Positions 34,151 to 43,073 of a stretch of 64,000 bases of DNA are shown here, in pieces. The position numbers were made by a program, and so were the translations under genes. Each line of letters begins with the position of its first letter. The first letter of the stretch is position 1. Source of the DNA: Croceibacterium_B sp963811255 (GTDB lineage Bacteria; Pseudomonadota; Alphaproteobacteria; Sphingomonadales; Sphingomonadaceae); contig CAWEQI010000002.1 in NCBI GenBank assembly GCA_963811255.1, forward strand, positions 62,001 through 126,000, written 5' to 3'. The notes beneath the pieces were generated by a model that ran no database searches, was not told the origin of the DNA, and saw nothing but the letters and a program-made list of their open reading frames with translations.

Positions 34151-35352
34151 CGGCTCTTGAGGCGCGCCAGCGTGCCTTTGGGGACCAGCACCAGCGCCTG
34201 TCCGCGGGCGCTCATTCCGCCGGCGACCTGGCGCGCTTCGGGACCCGTGCCCCAGAAGCTGTCGAAGCGGTTGGCGCCCTTGATCGCGCCGCCGACGTCT
34301 TGCGCCACCCAGATGCCGTTGACGTCCTGCCGGTCGGTCGAGATGAACACCGGCGCGCCAAGGGGCACGAAGCGCGGATCGGCGGCCACCGCGATTTGTG
34401 CCTGGAGCGGCACGCCAAGCGACCCGACCGGGCCGTTGCCGGGCAGCTCCCGGAAGAACACGTAGCTCTGGTTGAGGTCCATCAGCCCGCGCGCCTCGGC
34501 GGGATGGTCGCGCAAGTACTGGACGATGCCTTGCATCGACGTCGGATAGGCGGTCCCTTCGCCGATCAGACCGCGCTGCTTCATCACCTGGCCGATGGCT
34601 GTGTACGGCCGCCCGTTCTGGCCGGCATAGCCGATGCGCATCGTGCTGCCGTCCGGCGCGCGCAGCACACCCGAGCCCTGGATCTGCAGGAAGAAGAATT
34701 CGATCGGGTCGGCGGCCCAGGCGATCTCCAGTCCCTTGCCGGCGAGCGCCCCGTCCTCGATCTCGGCGCTGGTGTAATACGGCACGAAATTTCCGCTGTC
34801 GTCGTACCGCCCCAGCGGCGGATTGCCGGTGCGCTGATCGGCGGGCGTGTCGGCCGGCCAGGCGCGGACAAGATCGGGCGGGACGCGATAGACCGGCACG
34901 TCGAATCCTGAGCCGCGGGTGCGCTGGCCGGCGATCTCCGGCTCGAAGTAGCCGGTGACGAAGCTGCTGCCGTCGCCCACACGGACGGTTTCGAACCAGG
35001 TGTCGAAGAAGCGCACGGCGTCGCTCGCCGGCCAGGTCGCCGCCGCGGTGCAGGCGGCTTGCCAGTCTGCGGGGCGGGTCAGGCCGCTGGCGTCCTGACG
35101 GCGCAGTAGTTGAGGACAGCTTTGGCGGAACGAGACGAGCGCGGCCGAGGCTTTGGCCTGGGCCAGGCCGTAGGCGGCTATCGACGGACCGGCGGCGATA
35201 CCGGCGACGATCGCATTGGCTGGCGGGGAGGGCTTAGGCGCCGGAACGAGTTCGCGGCCCGGAGGAATCAGCGGACCGCAGCTGCCGAGTAGGATAACGG
35301 TCGCGAGAGCGGCAGCGTACCTGCCTGCCAGCCCGCGCCCCCTCCCCGTCAT
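34147..35352 (-). CDS. mltA: Membrane-bound lytic murein transglycosylase A
   Basis: A 401-residue lipoprotein (lipobox LLGSC with Cys at about residue 25) that cleaves the MurNAc-GlcNAc bond with formation of 1,6-anhydroMurNAc. MltA core motifs are FVTGYFEPEIAGQRT, YYTSAEIEDGALAGKGLEIAW, FFLQIQGSGVLRAPDG and NQSYVFFRE. The 3D domain closes with VAQDVGGAIKGANRFDSFWG, which includes the catalytic Asp. Full length. It lies between the Tim44-like gene and smr on the same strand; this trio appears to be an operon. Confidence 0.95.
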   Translation of the reverse strand: MTGRGRGLAGRYAAALATVILLGSCGPLIPPGRELVPAPKPSPPANAIVAGIAAGPSIAAYGLAQAKASAALVSFRQSCPQLLRRQDASGLTRPADWQAACTAAATWPASDAVRFFDTWFETVRVGDGSSFVTGYFEPEIAGQRTRGSGFDVPVYRVPPDLVRAWPADTPADQRTGNPPLGRYDDSGNFVPYYTSAEIEDGALAGKGLEIAWAADPIEFFFLQIQGSGVLRAPDGSTMRIGYAGQNGRPYTAIGQVMKQRGLIGEGTAYPTSMQGIVQYLRDHPAEARGLMDLNQSYVFFRELPGNGPVGSLGVPLQAQIAVAADPRFVPLGAPVFISTDRQDVNGIWVAQDVGGAIKGANRFDSFWGTGPEARQVAGGMSARGQALVLVPKGTLARLKSR

Positions 35353-35361
35353 GTCAGCAAA

Positions 35362-36018
35362 CTAGCCCTCGTCGGTTTCGTCGAGCATCCAGTCGGGCCC
35401 GGCGGCGGTGAGATCGCGCGTGAACACCCAGATATCGCGGCTTTCGACCGCGTCGTCGAGCGAACCGGCGACAACGTTGCCGTCCTTGTCGCGGGTGACC
35501 GTGGCAATGTCGGCGACGAAGCGCACGGCGATGCGAGCAATCGAGCCGTCGAGCGTCGCCGAATGAACGGTGGTGTCCTCGATCCGGATCAGCCGATTGT
35601 CGAGCGTTTCTCCAGCCTTCTCGCGCGCGTCGATCGCATCGGAAAAGCCCTGGTAAACGTCATCATCGCACAAGTGCTTCAGTTCGGCCTTGTCGCCGCG
35701 CCAGAAGGCTTCGAGGATCATTTCGTAAGCCGCCTTGGCGCCTTCGAGGAAAACGAGCAGATCGAACCGCCGATCGGCCGCGGCGATCTCGCGCACCCCG
35801 CGTTCGGTGGCCGGGGGATAGCCGCCCAGCTCGCGCTGCGGACGGGCGGTCTGCTGCCCCGGCGGCAGCATCGGCTTGGAGGCCTTGGCCTGTTCGCCGG
35901 CGTCGAAGCGGCGCGGAATCGCCTCCTCCTCATGCTCCGCCCGGCGCCCGAGCACCGAATAGAGCCGCAGGCCCAAAAAGGCCGCGATCATGGCAAGGAT
36001 GACGATCTCGTAAATCAC
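35362..36018 (-). CDS. Tim44/TimA-like domain protein
   Basis: 218 residues: a single N-terminal membrane helix (about 2-19, IVILAMIAAFLGLRLYSVLG), a charged Pro/Gln-rich linker, and a C-terminal Tim44-like (NTF2-fold) domain from about 75 with FLEGAKAAYEMILEAFWRGD and DIWVFTRDLTAAGPDW. Bacterial relatives of mitochondrial Tim44 sit at the inner membrane; their role is not well defined. The GTG at 36018 gives the expected MxEIVxLAM-type start with the anchor at the N-terminus. It is divergent from secB, first in the Tim44-mltA-smr unit. Confidence 0.88.
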   Translation of the reverse strand: MIYEIVILAMIAAFLGLRLYSVLGRRAEHEEEAIPRRFDAGEQAKASKPMLPPGQQTARPQRELGGYPPATERGVREIAAADRRFDLLVFLEGAKAAYEMILEAFWRGDKAELKHLCDDDVYQGFSDAIDAREKAGETLDNRLIRIEDTTVHSATLDGSIARIAVRFVADIATVTRDKDGNVVAGSLDDAVESRDIWVFTRDLTAAGPDWMLDETDEG

Positions 36019-36231
36019 TAAACTCAGGTCCTGCTTTCGTCCGGACAAGGGGCTAACGTGCCGCCTGGTCGATTGTGCCCGAGATAGTGACGAAATACAA
36101 ATGAACAACTGCGGAACGGGGCGGTTCGGCGCAATTCGCTCGCGCTCCGGCCGTTTCCGTTGCGGGCCCGCCACACGGCTGCTACCCGCCGGTCAAATCT
36201 GCACTCAGCACCACAAGGAAGAGCAGTTCTC

Positions 36232-36759
36232 ATGGCCGAACAAGGCGACGTCCTCTCCAATCTCAACCCCGACTCCAGCGGCAACGGGGCCGATAACGAA
36301 CCGGTCGCGGGAATCATATCGCAATATGTGAAGGACTTGTCGGTCGAAAATCCGAAAGCGCCGGAATCGTTCGGCTGGAGCGACCCTCCCCAGCTCGACG
36401 TGCAGTTCAATATCGCCGCGCAACCGGTCAACGACGAGGTGCAGGAAGTCACGCTGAAGATCTCGGTCAACGCGAAGACCAACCAGGGCTCGGCCTACAT
36501 CGTCGAGCTGGCCTATTGCGGGCTGGTCGGGATGCGCAACATGGCCGAGGAGCAGAAGCACGCGTTCGCCTATGCCGAGGCGCCGCGGTTCCTGTTCCCG
36601 TTCGCCCGGCGGGTGATCGCCGACGCCACTCGCGATGCCGGCTTCGCGCCGCTGGTGCTCGACCCGATCGACTTCAGCGCGGTCTATATGCAGCAGCTGC
36701 AGGCCCAGCAGCAGGATCAGGGCGGCGCAACACCGCCCGCGGCCGAAAGCGAAAGCTGA
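36232..36759 (+). CDS. secB: Protein-export chaperone SecB
   Basis: A 175-residue tetrameric chaperone that holds preproteins unfolded and passes them to SecA. The family core is YVKDLSVENPKAPESF, LKISVNAKTNQG, YIVELAYCGLVGM and EAPRFLFPFARRVIADATRDAGFAPLVLDPIDFSAVY. The C-terminal tail is Gln/Ala-rich. AAGGAAGAGCAG lies upstream of the ATG at 36232. murJ follows 22 bases downstream. Confidence 0.95.
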   Translation: MAEQGDVLSNLNPDSSGNGADNEPVAGIISQYVKDLSVENPKAPESFGWSDPPQLDVQFNIAAQPVNDEVQEVTLKISVNAKTNQGSAYIVELAYCGLVGMRNMAEEQKHAFAYAEAPRFLFPFARRVIADATRDAGFAPLVLDPIDFSAVYMQQLQAQQQDQGGATPPAAESES

Positions 36760-36781
36760 CCCGAGCCCGGGAGGGGTTCGC

Positions 36782-38374
36782 ATGAGCAGCCTCGTCCGCA
36801 ATGTCGGGACGATCGGCGGGCTGACCGCGCTCAGCCGCGTGTTCGGCTTCGTGCGCGATATCCTGATCGGCGGCGCGCTTGGCGCAGGCGCCGCGGCGGA
36901 CGCTTGGCAAGTCGCCTTTATCCTGCCCAACACCTTTCGGCGGCTGTTCGCCGAGGGTGCGTTTTCGGTCGCCTTCGTGCCGATGTACTCGCGAGCGCTG
37001 TACGGCGAGAACGGCGGCGAGGACGCGGCGGAGCGGTTCGCTAACGACGTGCTCGCGGTGTTCGTGTGGGTGCTGCTCGGTTTCTCGGCCTTGGCCATGC
37101 TGGCGATGCCGCTGCTGGTGCTGATCCTGGCGCACGATTACCAGGCGGTTCCCGGCAAGTTCGAGCTGTCGGTCAGCCTGTCGCGGATCACCTTTCCCTA
37201 TCTGATGCTGGTCAGCCTGGTGGCGATGCTGTCGGGCCTGCTCAATGCCCGCTCGCGCTTCGCGCCCGGCGCCTTCGTGCCGGTGTTGCTCAACCTTGTG
37301 CTGATCGCCGCGATCGGCGTCGGGGAGTTGCTGAGCCCCGCCCATGGAAGCGGCACGACCATGGCCTATGCCCTGGCCTTCGGCCTGGCCGCAGCGGGCG
37401 TGGTCCAGCTCGCCTACATGGTCTGGGCGACGCGCAAGGCGGGCGTACGGCTGACGATGCGCTTGCCGCGTTTCACGCCTCAGGTTCGGCGGCTGACCTG
37501 GCTGATCCTGCCGGCGACGCTGGGCGCTGGGGTCTACCAGATCAGCCAGTTCGTCGACACCTTCTTCGCCACCAGTCTGCCGCAAGGTTCGCTGACCCTG
37601 CTCAAGTTCGCCGACCGGCTGAACCAAATGCCGCTGGGCATCATCGGCATTGCGCTCGGCACGGCGATCCTGCCGATGCTGGCGCGCCATATCCAGTCGG
37701 GCAACGAGGCGGAGACCCAGCGGCTGCAGGCCAACGCGGTCGAGATGGCGCTGCTGCTGACCTTGCCGGGCGCGGCGGCGCTGGCAATCTGCGCGCCGGC
37801 GTTCACCACCGCCTTCTTCGAGCACGGCAAGATGACCGCCGCCGACACCGCGATCATGGCCCGGATAACCGCCGCGCTCGTCATCGGACTGCCCTCGTAC
37901 GTGCTGGTCAAGGTGTTCCAGCCGGCCTTCTTCAGCCGCGAGGACACCCGCACGCCCGTGTGGGTCGCGGCAGGGGCGCTGGTTATCAACATCGGGCTCA
38001 ACTTCTACGTCGTGCCGCGCTACGGGATCGTCGGCCTGGCCGGGGCGACGGCGACCACGGCAACCCTCAACGTGGCGACTCTCTATACCATCCTGCAGCG
38101 CCGCGGCTGGTTCCACTGGACTCTAAAGCTGACCAGCAGGATTGCGCGGCAGGTGGTCGCCACTGCGGCGATGGGAGCGGCGCTGTGGGCGCTGATGCCG
38201 CTGCTGACCGACCGCTTCGCCGGCAACGTGGTGGAGCGGGCCTGGTCCTTGTCGCTGCTCGTCGCCGCCGGGCTGGTGGTGTTCTTCGCGGTCGCCTGGC
38301 TGGTCGGGGCGCTCGACAAGGACCTGATCGGCCAGTTGCGCCGCAAGCGGGCGCCGGCGCAAGCGGCTGAGTAG
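36782..38374 (+). CDS. murJ: Lipid II flippase MurJ
   Basis: A 530-residue MOP-superfamily transporter with about 14 membrane helices that moves lipid II across the inner membrane for peptidoglycan synthesis. The N-terminal block LTALSRVFGFVRDILIGGALGAGAAADAWQVAFILPNTFRRLFAEGAFSVAFVP includes the Arg residues lining the cavity. Later landmarks are RITFPYLMLVSLVAMLSGLLNA and SLPQGSLTLLKFADRLNQMPLGIIG. Full length. GGGAGGGG precedes the ATG. It is immediately downstream of secB. Confidence 0.96.
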   Translation: MSSLVRNVGTIGGLTALSRVFGFVRDILIGGALGAGAAADAWQVAFILPNTFRRLFAEGAFSVAFVPMYSRALYGENGGEDAAERFANDVLAVFVWVLLGFSALAMLAMPLLVLILAHDYQAVPGKFELSVSLSRITFPYLMLVSLVAMLSGLLNARSRFAPGAFVPVLLNLVLIAAIGVGELLSPAHGSGTTMAYALAFGLAAAGVVQLAYMVWATRKAGVRLTMRLPRFTPQVRRLTWLILPATLGAGVYQISQFVDTFFATSLPQGSLTLLKFADRLNQMPLGIIGIALGTAILPMLARHIQSGNEAETQRLQANAVEMALLLTLPGAAALAICAPAFTTAFFEHGKMTAADTAIMARITAALVIGLPSYVLVKVFQPAFFSREDTRTPVWVAAGALVINIGLNFYVVPRYGIVGLAGATATTATLNVATLYTILQRRGWFHWTLKLTSRIARQVVATAAMGAALWALMPLLTDRFAGNVVERAWSLSLLVAAGLVVFFAVAWLVGALDKDLIGQLRRKRAPAQAAE

Positions 38375-38561
38375 GGGTTTCGCTCCGCAGCCCTTGTGCT
38401 ATGGGCGCGGCCATGGACCGAGCCGCCCGCCTCCAACGGACAGCGCCGCGCCGCCTTGCGATGCGCGGCCGGGCGGCCTGGCGATGGCGCGCTTGAGTCA
38501 GCTCCCTCGCCCGTCAATGGGCAATTGACCGTCCCGATACATTTTCCAAAAGGCCTCCGTC

Positions 38562-39617
38562 ATGCGTGTCGTTTCCGGCATTCAGCCCACCGGCAACCTC
38601 CACCTCGGCAACTATCTCGGCGCGATCCGCAATTGGGTGCGGATGCAGGACGCGATGGAAGAGGGCAACCGCGCTCAAGCAGCGGAAAGCGGTAGCGGAG
38701 ACAAGAATCAGTGCCTGTTCTTCCTCGCCGACCTGCATGCGATCAGTCAGCCGTTCAATCCGGCCGAGCTGAGCGCGGCGACGCTCGAAATGACCGCGGC
38801 GCTGGTCGCCTGCGGCATCGATCCGAAACGCTCGATCCTGTTCAACCAGGCGCAGGTGCCCGCCCACGCCGAGCTGCAATGGCTGCTTTCCGGCACGGCG
38901 CGGATGGGCTGGCTCAACCGGATGACGCAATGGAAGGATAAGGCCGGCAAGAACCGCGAAGGGCAAAGCGTGGCGCTGTTCACCTACCCGGTGCTGCAGG
39001 CGGCCGACGTGCTGCTCTACCAGGCGACCCACGTGCCGGTCGGCGAAGACCAGAAGCAGCACCTCGAGCTGGCCCGCGACATCGCCCAGAAGTTCAACAA
39101 CGACTTTGCCAGCGAGGACGCGCCGGTGTTCACCCTGCCCGAGGCGATCGTGCCGCCCGAAGCGGCGCGGATCATGAGCCTGCGCGACGGCGAGGCCAAG
39201 ATGAGCAAGTCCGACCCTTCGGACATGAGCCGGATCAACCTGTCCGACGACGCCGACGCCATCATGCGCAAGGTCAAGAAGGCCAAGACCGACCCCGAGC
39301 CGCTGCCGAGCGAGGCGGCGGGCCTGGCGGGGCGGCCGGAGGCGCTCAATCTGGTGACGATCTACGGCGCGCTCGCCGGGAAATCGGTCGAGGCGGTGCT
39401 GAGCGACTACGGCGGCCAGGGCTTCGGGACCTTCAAGCCCGCGCTTGGCGAGCTGATGGTGAGCGAACTCGCGCCGATCGCGGAGCGCTTCAACGAGTTG
39501 AAGGCGGATCGGGAAGCGCTCGACGCGATCCTCGCCCGCGGCGCGAGCATGGCTCGCGAGATGGGTGCGCCGACGCTGGCCGCGGCCTACCGCGCCCTCG
39601 GGCTGGTGCGCGGCTGA
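38562..39617 (+). CDS. trpS: Tryptophanyl-tRNA synthetase
   Basis: A 351-residue class I synthetase charging tRNA-Trp. The HIGH motif reads HLGN at 14-17 (GIQPTGNLHLGNYLGAI), and the KMSKS motif is intact (GEAKMSKSDPSD, about residue 210). A short Ala/Ser/Gly-rich insertion of about 13 residues (35-49) precedes CLFFLADLHAI, in a loop where relatives usually have only a few residues. Otherwise full length. The 187-base gap from murJ shows no gene I can support. Confidence 0.96.
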   Translation: MRVVSGIQPTGNLHLGNYLGAIRNWVRMQDAMEEGNRAQAAESGSGDKNQCLFFLADLHAISQPFNPAELSAATLEMTAALVACGIDPKRSILFNQAQVPAHAELQWLLSGTARMGWLNRMTQWKDKAGKNREGQSVALFTYPVLQAADVLLYQATHVPVGEDQKQHLELARDIAQKFNNDFASEDAPVFTLPEAIVPPEAARIMSLRDGEAKMSKSDPSDMSRINLSDDADAIMRKVKKAKTDPEPLPSEAAGLAGRPEALNLVTIYGALAGKSVEAVLSDYGGQGFGTFKPALGELMVSELAPIAERFNELKADREALDAILARGASMAREMGAPTLAAAYRALGLVRG

Positions 39618-39791
39618 CCCGCAGTCGTCAAAATCCGTGGCGGAGAGGCATCGGCTCAGTATCAAGCGCCTCTAAACAAACGCTTTTGCCGATTTGATTA
39701 TTCAATCCGCGTTCAGCGCGTCATAAGTATCGCACGGTTCATCGACGCAAGGGCCGCGCCACTCACGCCCGTTCTTGAGAGAGATTCGACC

Positions 39792-40490
39792 ATGAGAATG
39801 ACATCACACCTTAATGCCGTGAAGCTTGCGGTGGTGTCGCTGGCGCTGGCCGCCCTCGCCGCCTGCACGACGACCTTCAACGCCGACGTGACCCACTTCA
39901 CCAATCAGCTCCCCGCGCCCAACGGGCAAACCTTCACCGTGGTCCCCGAGGATCCGGCGCTGGCCGGCGGGATCGAGTTCCACCAGTATGCGCAGTTGGT
40001 CGCCGATCACTTGGCTGCGCTCGGTTATCGGCCGGTCGACAATCCGGCCGATGCGACCCTGCTGGTGCATTTCGATTACGGTGTCGACCACGGCCGTGAG
40101 CGGGTGACGTCGAGCCCCGGCTTCTACGATCCGTTCTGGTCGCCATGGTACGCAAGCCCGATCATCTATCACACCCGCTACGGCGCGCGGATCGGCTACG
40201 CGCCGATCGGGCCGTGGGGCTGGGGCTGGTACGATCCGTTCTTCAACCAGCCCGACGTCGAGAGCTACACCGTCTACACCAGCGGCATCGATCTCAAGAT
40301 CGACCGCGCGGCGGACCATCAGCGGCTTTACGAGGGCCGCGCGCAAGCGGTCTCGCTGTCGAACCGGCTGCAGTACCTGGTGCCGAACCTGATCGAGGCG
40401 ATGTTCACCGACTTCCCCGGCAACTCGGGCCAGACAGAGCGGATTTCGGTTGCCCCCGAGAAGCGGACGGTGAGGCCCGTCCAGCACTGA
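39792..40490 (+). CDS. DUF4136 domain lipoprotein
   Basis: 232 residues. The signal peptide ends in the lipobox LAACTTT (Cys at about residue 25). The body matches the DUF4136 pattern: an FNADVTHF start, LVADHLAALGYRPV, DATLLVHFDYGVDHGRE, an aromatic Tyr/Trp/Gly-rich centre (YDPFWSPWY, GWGWYDPFF) and a closing LIEAMFTDFPGNSGQTE. The function is unknown; lipoproteins of this family are envelope proteins. GAGAGAGATT lies upstream of the ATG. The 174 bases before it are less GC-rich but show no gene. Confidence 0.88.
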   Translation: MRMTSHLNAVKLAVVSLALAALAACTTTFNADVTHFTNQLPAPNGQTFTVVPEDPALAGGIEFHQYAQLVADHLAALGYRPVDNPADATLLVHFDYGVDHGRERVTSSPGFYDPFWSPWYASPIIYHTRYGARIGYAPIGPWGWGWYDPFFNQPDVESYTVYTSGIDLKIDRAADHQRLYEGRAQAVSLSNRLQYLVPNLIEAMFTDFPGNSGQTERISVAPEKRTVRPVQH

Positions 40491-40513
40491 CGGGAGGCAA
40501 AACGGCCAATTGC

Positions 40514-40544
40514 GGAGGCGGGTCTCATGCGGCCCGCCTTCTCC
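40514..40544 (+). terminator. Hairpin downstream of the DUF4136 gene
   Basis: AGGCGGG and CCCGCCT pair around a ten-base loop, with flanking GG and CTCC partly extending the stem, followed by GTTTCGG. It is a weak terminator candidate because only three T follow. Confidence 0.4.
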
Positions 40545-40578
40545 GTTTCGGCCCAGTAAACCTACCTATGGGCTCGGC

Positions 40579-40627
40579 CCCACCTTCGTAAGCCCCTGAA
40601 CCCTAAGGGCAGGCTGACGAAGGTGGG
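40579..40627 (+). promoter_or_regulatory. Leader hairpin covering the ribosome-binding site of the GGDEF-EAL gene
   Basis: CCCACCTTCGT (40579-40589) pairs perfectly with ACGAAGGTGGG (40617-40627); after one mismatch, AGCC pairs with GGCT. The right arm contains AAGGTGG (40621-40626 region), the only good Shine-Dalgarno sequence before the ATG at 40637. The fold would hide it. It may be a translational switch, a terminator reading from the upstream gene, or both. Confidence 0.55.
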
Positions 40628-40636
40628 ACCCGATCC

Positions 40637-42985
40637 ATGAAGCCCGGCATACATGCAAGTTTCAAGAAGCGCTTTCGCACGCGGGTACTCATACCGGGTG
40701 CGCTGATTCTGCTGGTCACCGCGGCGCTGTGCGGGGCCGGTCTGATCTATGCCGGACGTAGCGCGGACTCGATGACCTTGCTGGGGGAGCAGATCGAAGT
40801 TTGGCAGGCGACCGCCCACGGCATGGACGATCTCGCCGTCGGTCAAGAGTTGGTCGGCCTATGCGATGAATGTTTGCACCAGGCGGCGTCAGCTCATCCG
40901 GATCAAGGGTGGCTGGATAGCCATGTCGGCGTTCGACTGTTCGATTTGTACGGCGCTCAGGAGACGTACATTGTCGATGGCCGGGGCAAGGCCATTTATG
41001 CGTCGGTTAGAGGCCAATCGGCCCCGCCTTCCGCGTACGAGCGCGTGGCTCCGGCTGTCGATCGCTTCGTCAAGCTGGCGCGCGGCGAGATCAAGCGCCC
41101 GAGCGGACGGAGCAATCTCGACGAGCGCCTGCCGGGATCGCCGCCGCAGCCCTTGGTAATGCCGCCGACGCCCGGCTTTTCGGACCAGCCGACGACGATC
41201 TACCCGTCCGTACGCACGACGCCGAACGTGCTCCACGCGACCGATCTCGTGCGCATCGGCAATCGTCTGGCGTTCGTCAGCGCCATGCAGATGGTCCATG
41301 TCAACCCGGGCGATCCTCGTGGCGATCCGCGAGCGCCGGTGTTGGTCAACTTGCGCTACCTCGACGCCAATTTCCTCAAACAAGCCGCGAAGCAGTACTA
41401 TCTCCCGCAGCCGCGGATCGCGATGTCACCCAAGCTGCAGGCCGGCGAAGCGTCGACGCCGATACTCGACAGCGATGGTACGCCGTTGGCGACGATGTTC
41501 TGGAAGCCCATGCTGAGCGGGAATCAGGTGGTCCGAGGCTTGCTGCTTCCGGCCGGGATCTTGTTCGCCGTGGTGGCGCTGATGGTGCTGCTGATGTCGC
41601 TCAAGCTGCGCCAGTTGATGCGCCACGACGACGAACAGGTCCGCGACCTGGAAGAGGCCCATGTCGAACTCAAGGCCAAGGAAGCGCAGGCGCATCACCT
41701 TGCCTATCACGACGTGCTCACCGGCCTGCCCAACCGGGCGCTGTTCAACGACACGGCCGACCAGGCGCTGCTGCGCGCGCGGCACGGAGAGACGATGGCG
41801 ATCCTGCTGCTCGATCTCGACCGCTTCAAGAACGTCAACGACCGTTTCGGCCATCTCGCCGGCGACGAGCTGATCCAGCAGGTCGCGAAGCGCCTCAAGC
41901 GGGTGCTGCAGGGGAACGGCTTCGTCGCGCGTCTGGGCGGAGACGAATTCGCGATCCTGCTGCAGGGCGAGAAAGGAGCGAAAGACCTGGTGCCGACGCT
42001 CGAACGAATCCTCGAGGAATTGCGGCGCCCTTACGAGATCCTCGGCAACCACGCCCATGTGGGCGTCAGCATCGGTGTCGCACCGGCGCCGGCTTGCGGC
42101 ACCGACCGGACCGACTTGATGCGCAAGGCCGACATCGCTCTCTACCGGGCGAAGGACGACGGCCGCGACGCTTATCGGTTCTTCACCGATACGATGGACG
42201 AGACCGTTCAGTTGCGCGCCACGCTGGAAGCCGATCTGCGGTCGGCGCTGGCCTCCGGCAAAGGGCTCAGCGTGCATTACCAGCCGCTGGTCGATTCGGT
42301 CGGACACAAGGTTATCGGACTCGAAGCGCTAGTCCGCTGGGATCATCCCGAACGCGGCGCAATCCCGCCGCACCTGTTCATCCCGGTGGCCGAGGAAACC
42401 GGACTAATTTCGACGCTGGGCGACTGGGTCATGCGTCAATCCTGCAAGGTCGCGCGCGACTGGCCGAAGCTGACGATTTCGGTCAACCTCTCGCCGATCC
42501 AGTTCTGCGACGACGGTTTCGCCGAGCGGCTGTGCTGGATCGTGCGCGAGAGCGGGATCAGCGCGCGCCAGATCGAACTGGAGGTGACCGAAGGCGTGGT
42601 ATTGGACCAGAACGAGAGTGTCCGCGGCGCGCTGCGCCGGCTGCGCCAGGAAGGCTTCCGCATTGCGCTTGACGACTTCGGCACCGGCTATTCGTCGCTC
42701 AGTTACCTGCGCGATTTCGAGGTCGACCGGATCAAGATCGACAAAAGCTTCGTCCAGAACCTGGGCCACACAACCGATGCCGGCGCGATCGTCAGCGCGG
42801 TCGTGACGCTGGGCCACGCGATGGGCCTGCAGGTGACCGCAGAAGGGGTCGAAACGTCCGACCAGGAAACGTTCCTACGCGGCGCCGGCTGCAACGTGCT
42901 GCAGGGATTCCTGTTTTCCAAGGCCGTGCCGGCGGGCGAGTTGCGGGATTCGATGGAACGGCACATGCGGCAGCGCGCCGCCTGA
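40637..42985 (+). CDS. Transmembrane GGDEF-EAL protein (diguanylate cyclase/phosphodiesterase)
   Basis: 782 residues. A membrane helix (about 17-40) and a second one (about 303-325) enclose a periplasmic sensor of about 260 residues resembling CHASE4. A short coiled coil (VRDLEEAHVELKAKEAQAHH) leads to the GGDEF domain (LAYHDVLTGLPNRALF, then LGGDEFA near 435) and the EAL domain (LEALVRW near 562, DDFGTGYSSLSYL, and QGFLFSK near the end). GGDEF is intact, so c-di-GMP synthesis is possible; EAL has its main catalytic motifs, so hydrolysis is possible as well. An RxxD inhibitory site is not obvious. A leader hairpin covers its ribosome-binding site. Confidence 0.92.
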   Translation: MKPGIHASFKKRFRTRVLIPGALILLVTAALCGAGLIYAGRSADSMTLLGEQIEVWQATAHGMDDLAVGQELVGLCDECLHQAASAHPDQGWLDSHVGVRLFDLYGAQETYIVDGRGKAIYASVRGQSAPPSAYERVAPAVDRFVKLARGEIKRPSGRSNLDERLPGSPPQPLVMPPTPGFSDQPTTIYPSVRTTPNVLHATDLVRIGNRLAFVSAMQMVHVNPGDPRGDPRAPVLVNLRYLDANFLKQAAKQYYLPQPRIAMSPKLQAGEASTPILDSDGTPLATMFWKPMLSGNQVVRGLLLPAGILFAVVALMVLLMSLKLRQLMRHDDEQVRDLEEAHVELKAKEAQAHHLAYHDVLTGLPNRALFNDTADQALLRARHGETMAILLLDLDRFKNVNDRFGHLAGDELIQQVAKRLKRVLQGNGFVARLGGDEFAILLQGEKGAKDLVPTLERILEELRRPYEILGNHAHVGVSIGVAPAPACGTDRTDLMRKADIALYRAKDDGRDAYRFFTDTMDETVQLRATLEADLRSALASGKGLSVHYQPLVDSVGHKVIGLEALVRWDHPERGAIPPHLFIPVAEETGLISTLGDWVMRQSCKVARDWPKLTISVNLSPIQFCDDGFAERLCWIVRESGISARQIELEVTEGVVLDQNESVRGALRRLRQEGFRIALDDFGTGYSSLSYLRDFEVDRIKIDKSFVQNLGHTTDAGAIVSAVVTLGHAMGLQVTAEGVETSDQETFLRGAGCNVLQGFLFSKAVPAGELRDSMERHMRQRAA

Positions 42986-43073
42986 AGGCCGCCGCCGGTC
43001 GCGGGCGGTTCGCATTTGCGAGAACTTGCGCCACGAACGAGCCTGCGGCATCCCTTCGATGGAGAGGGGTGCA

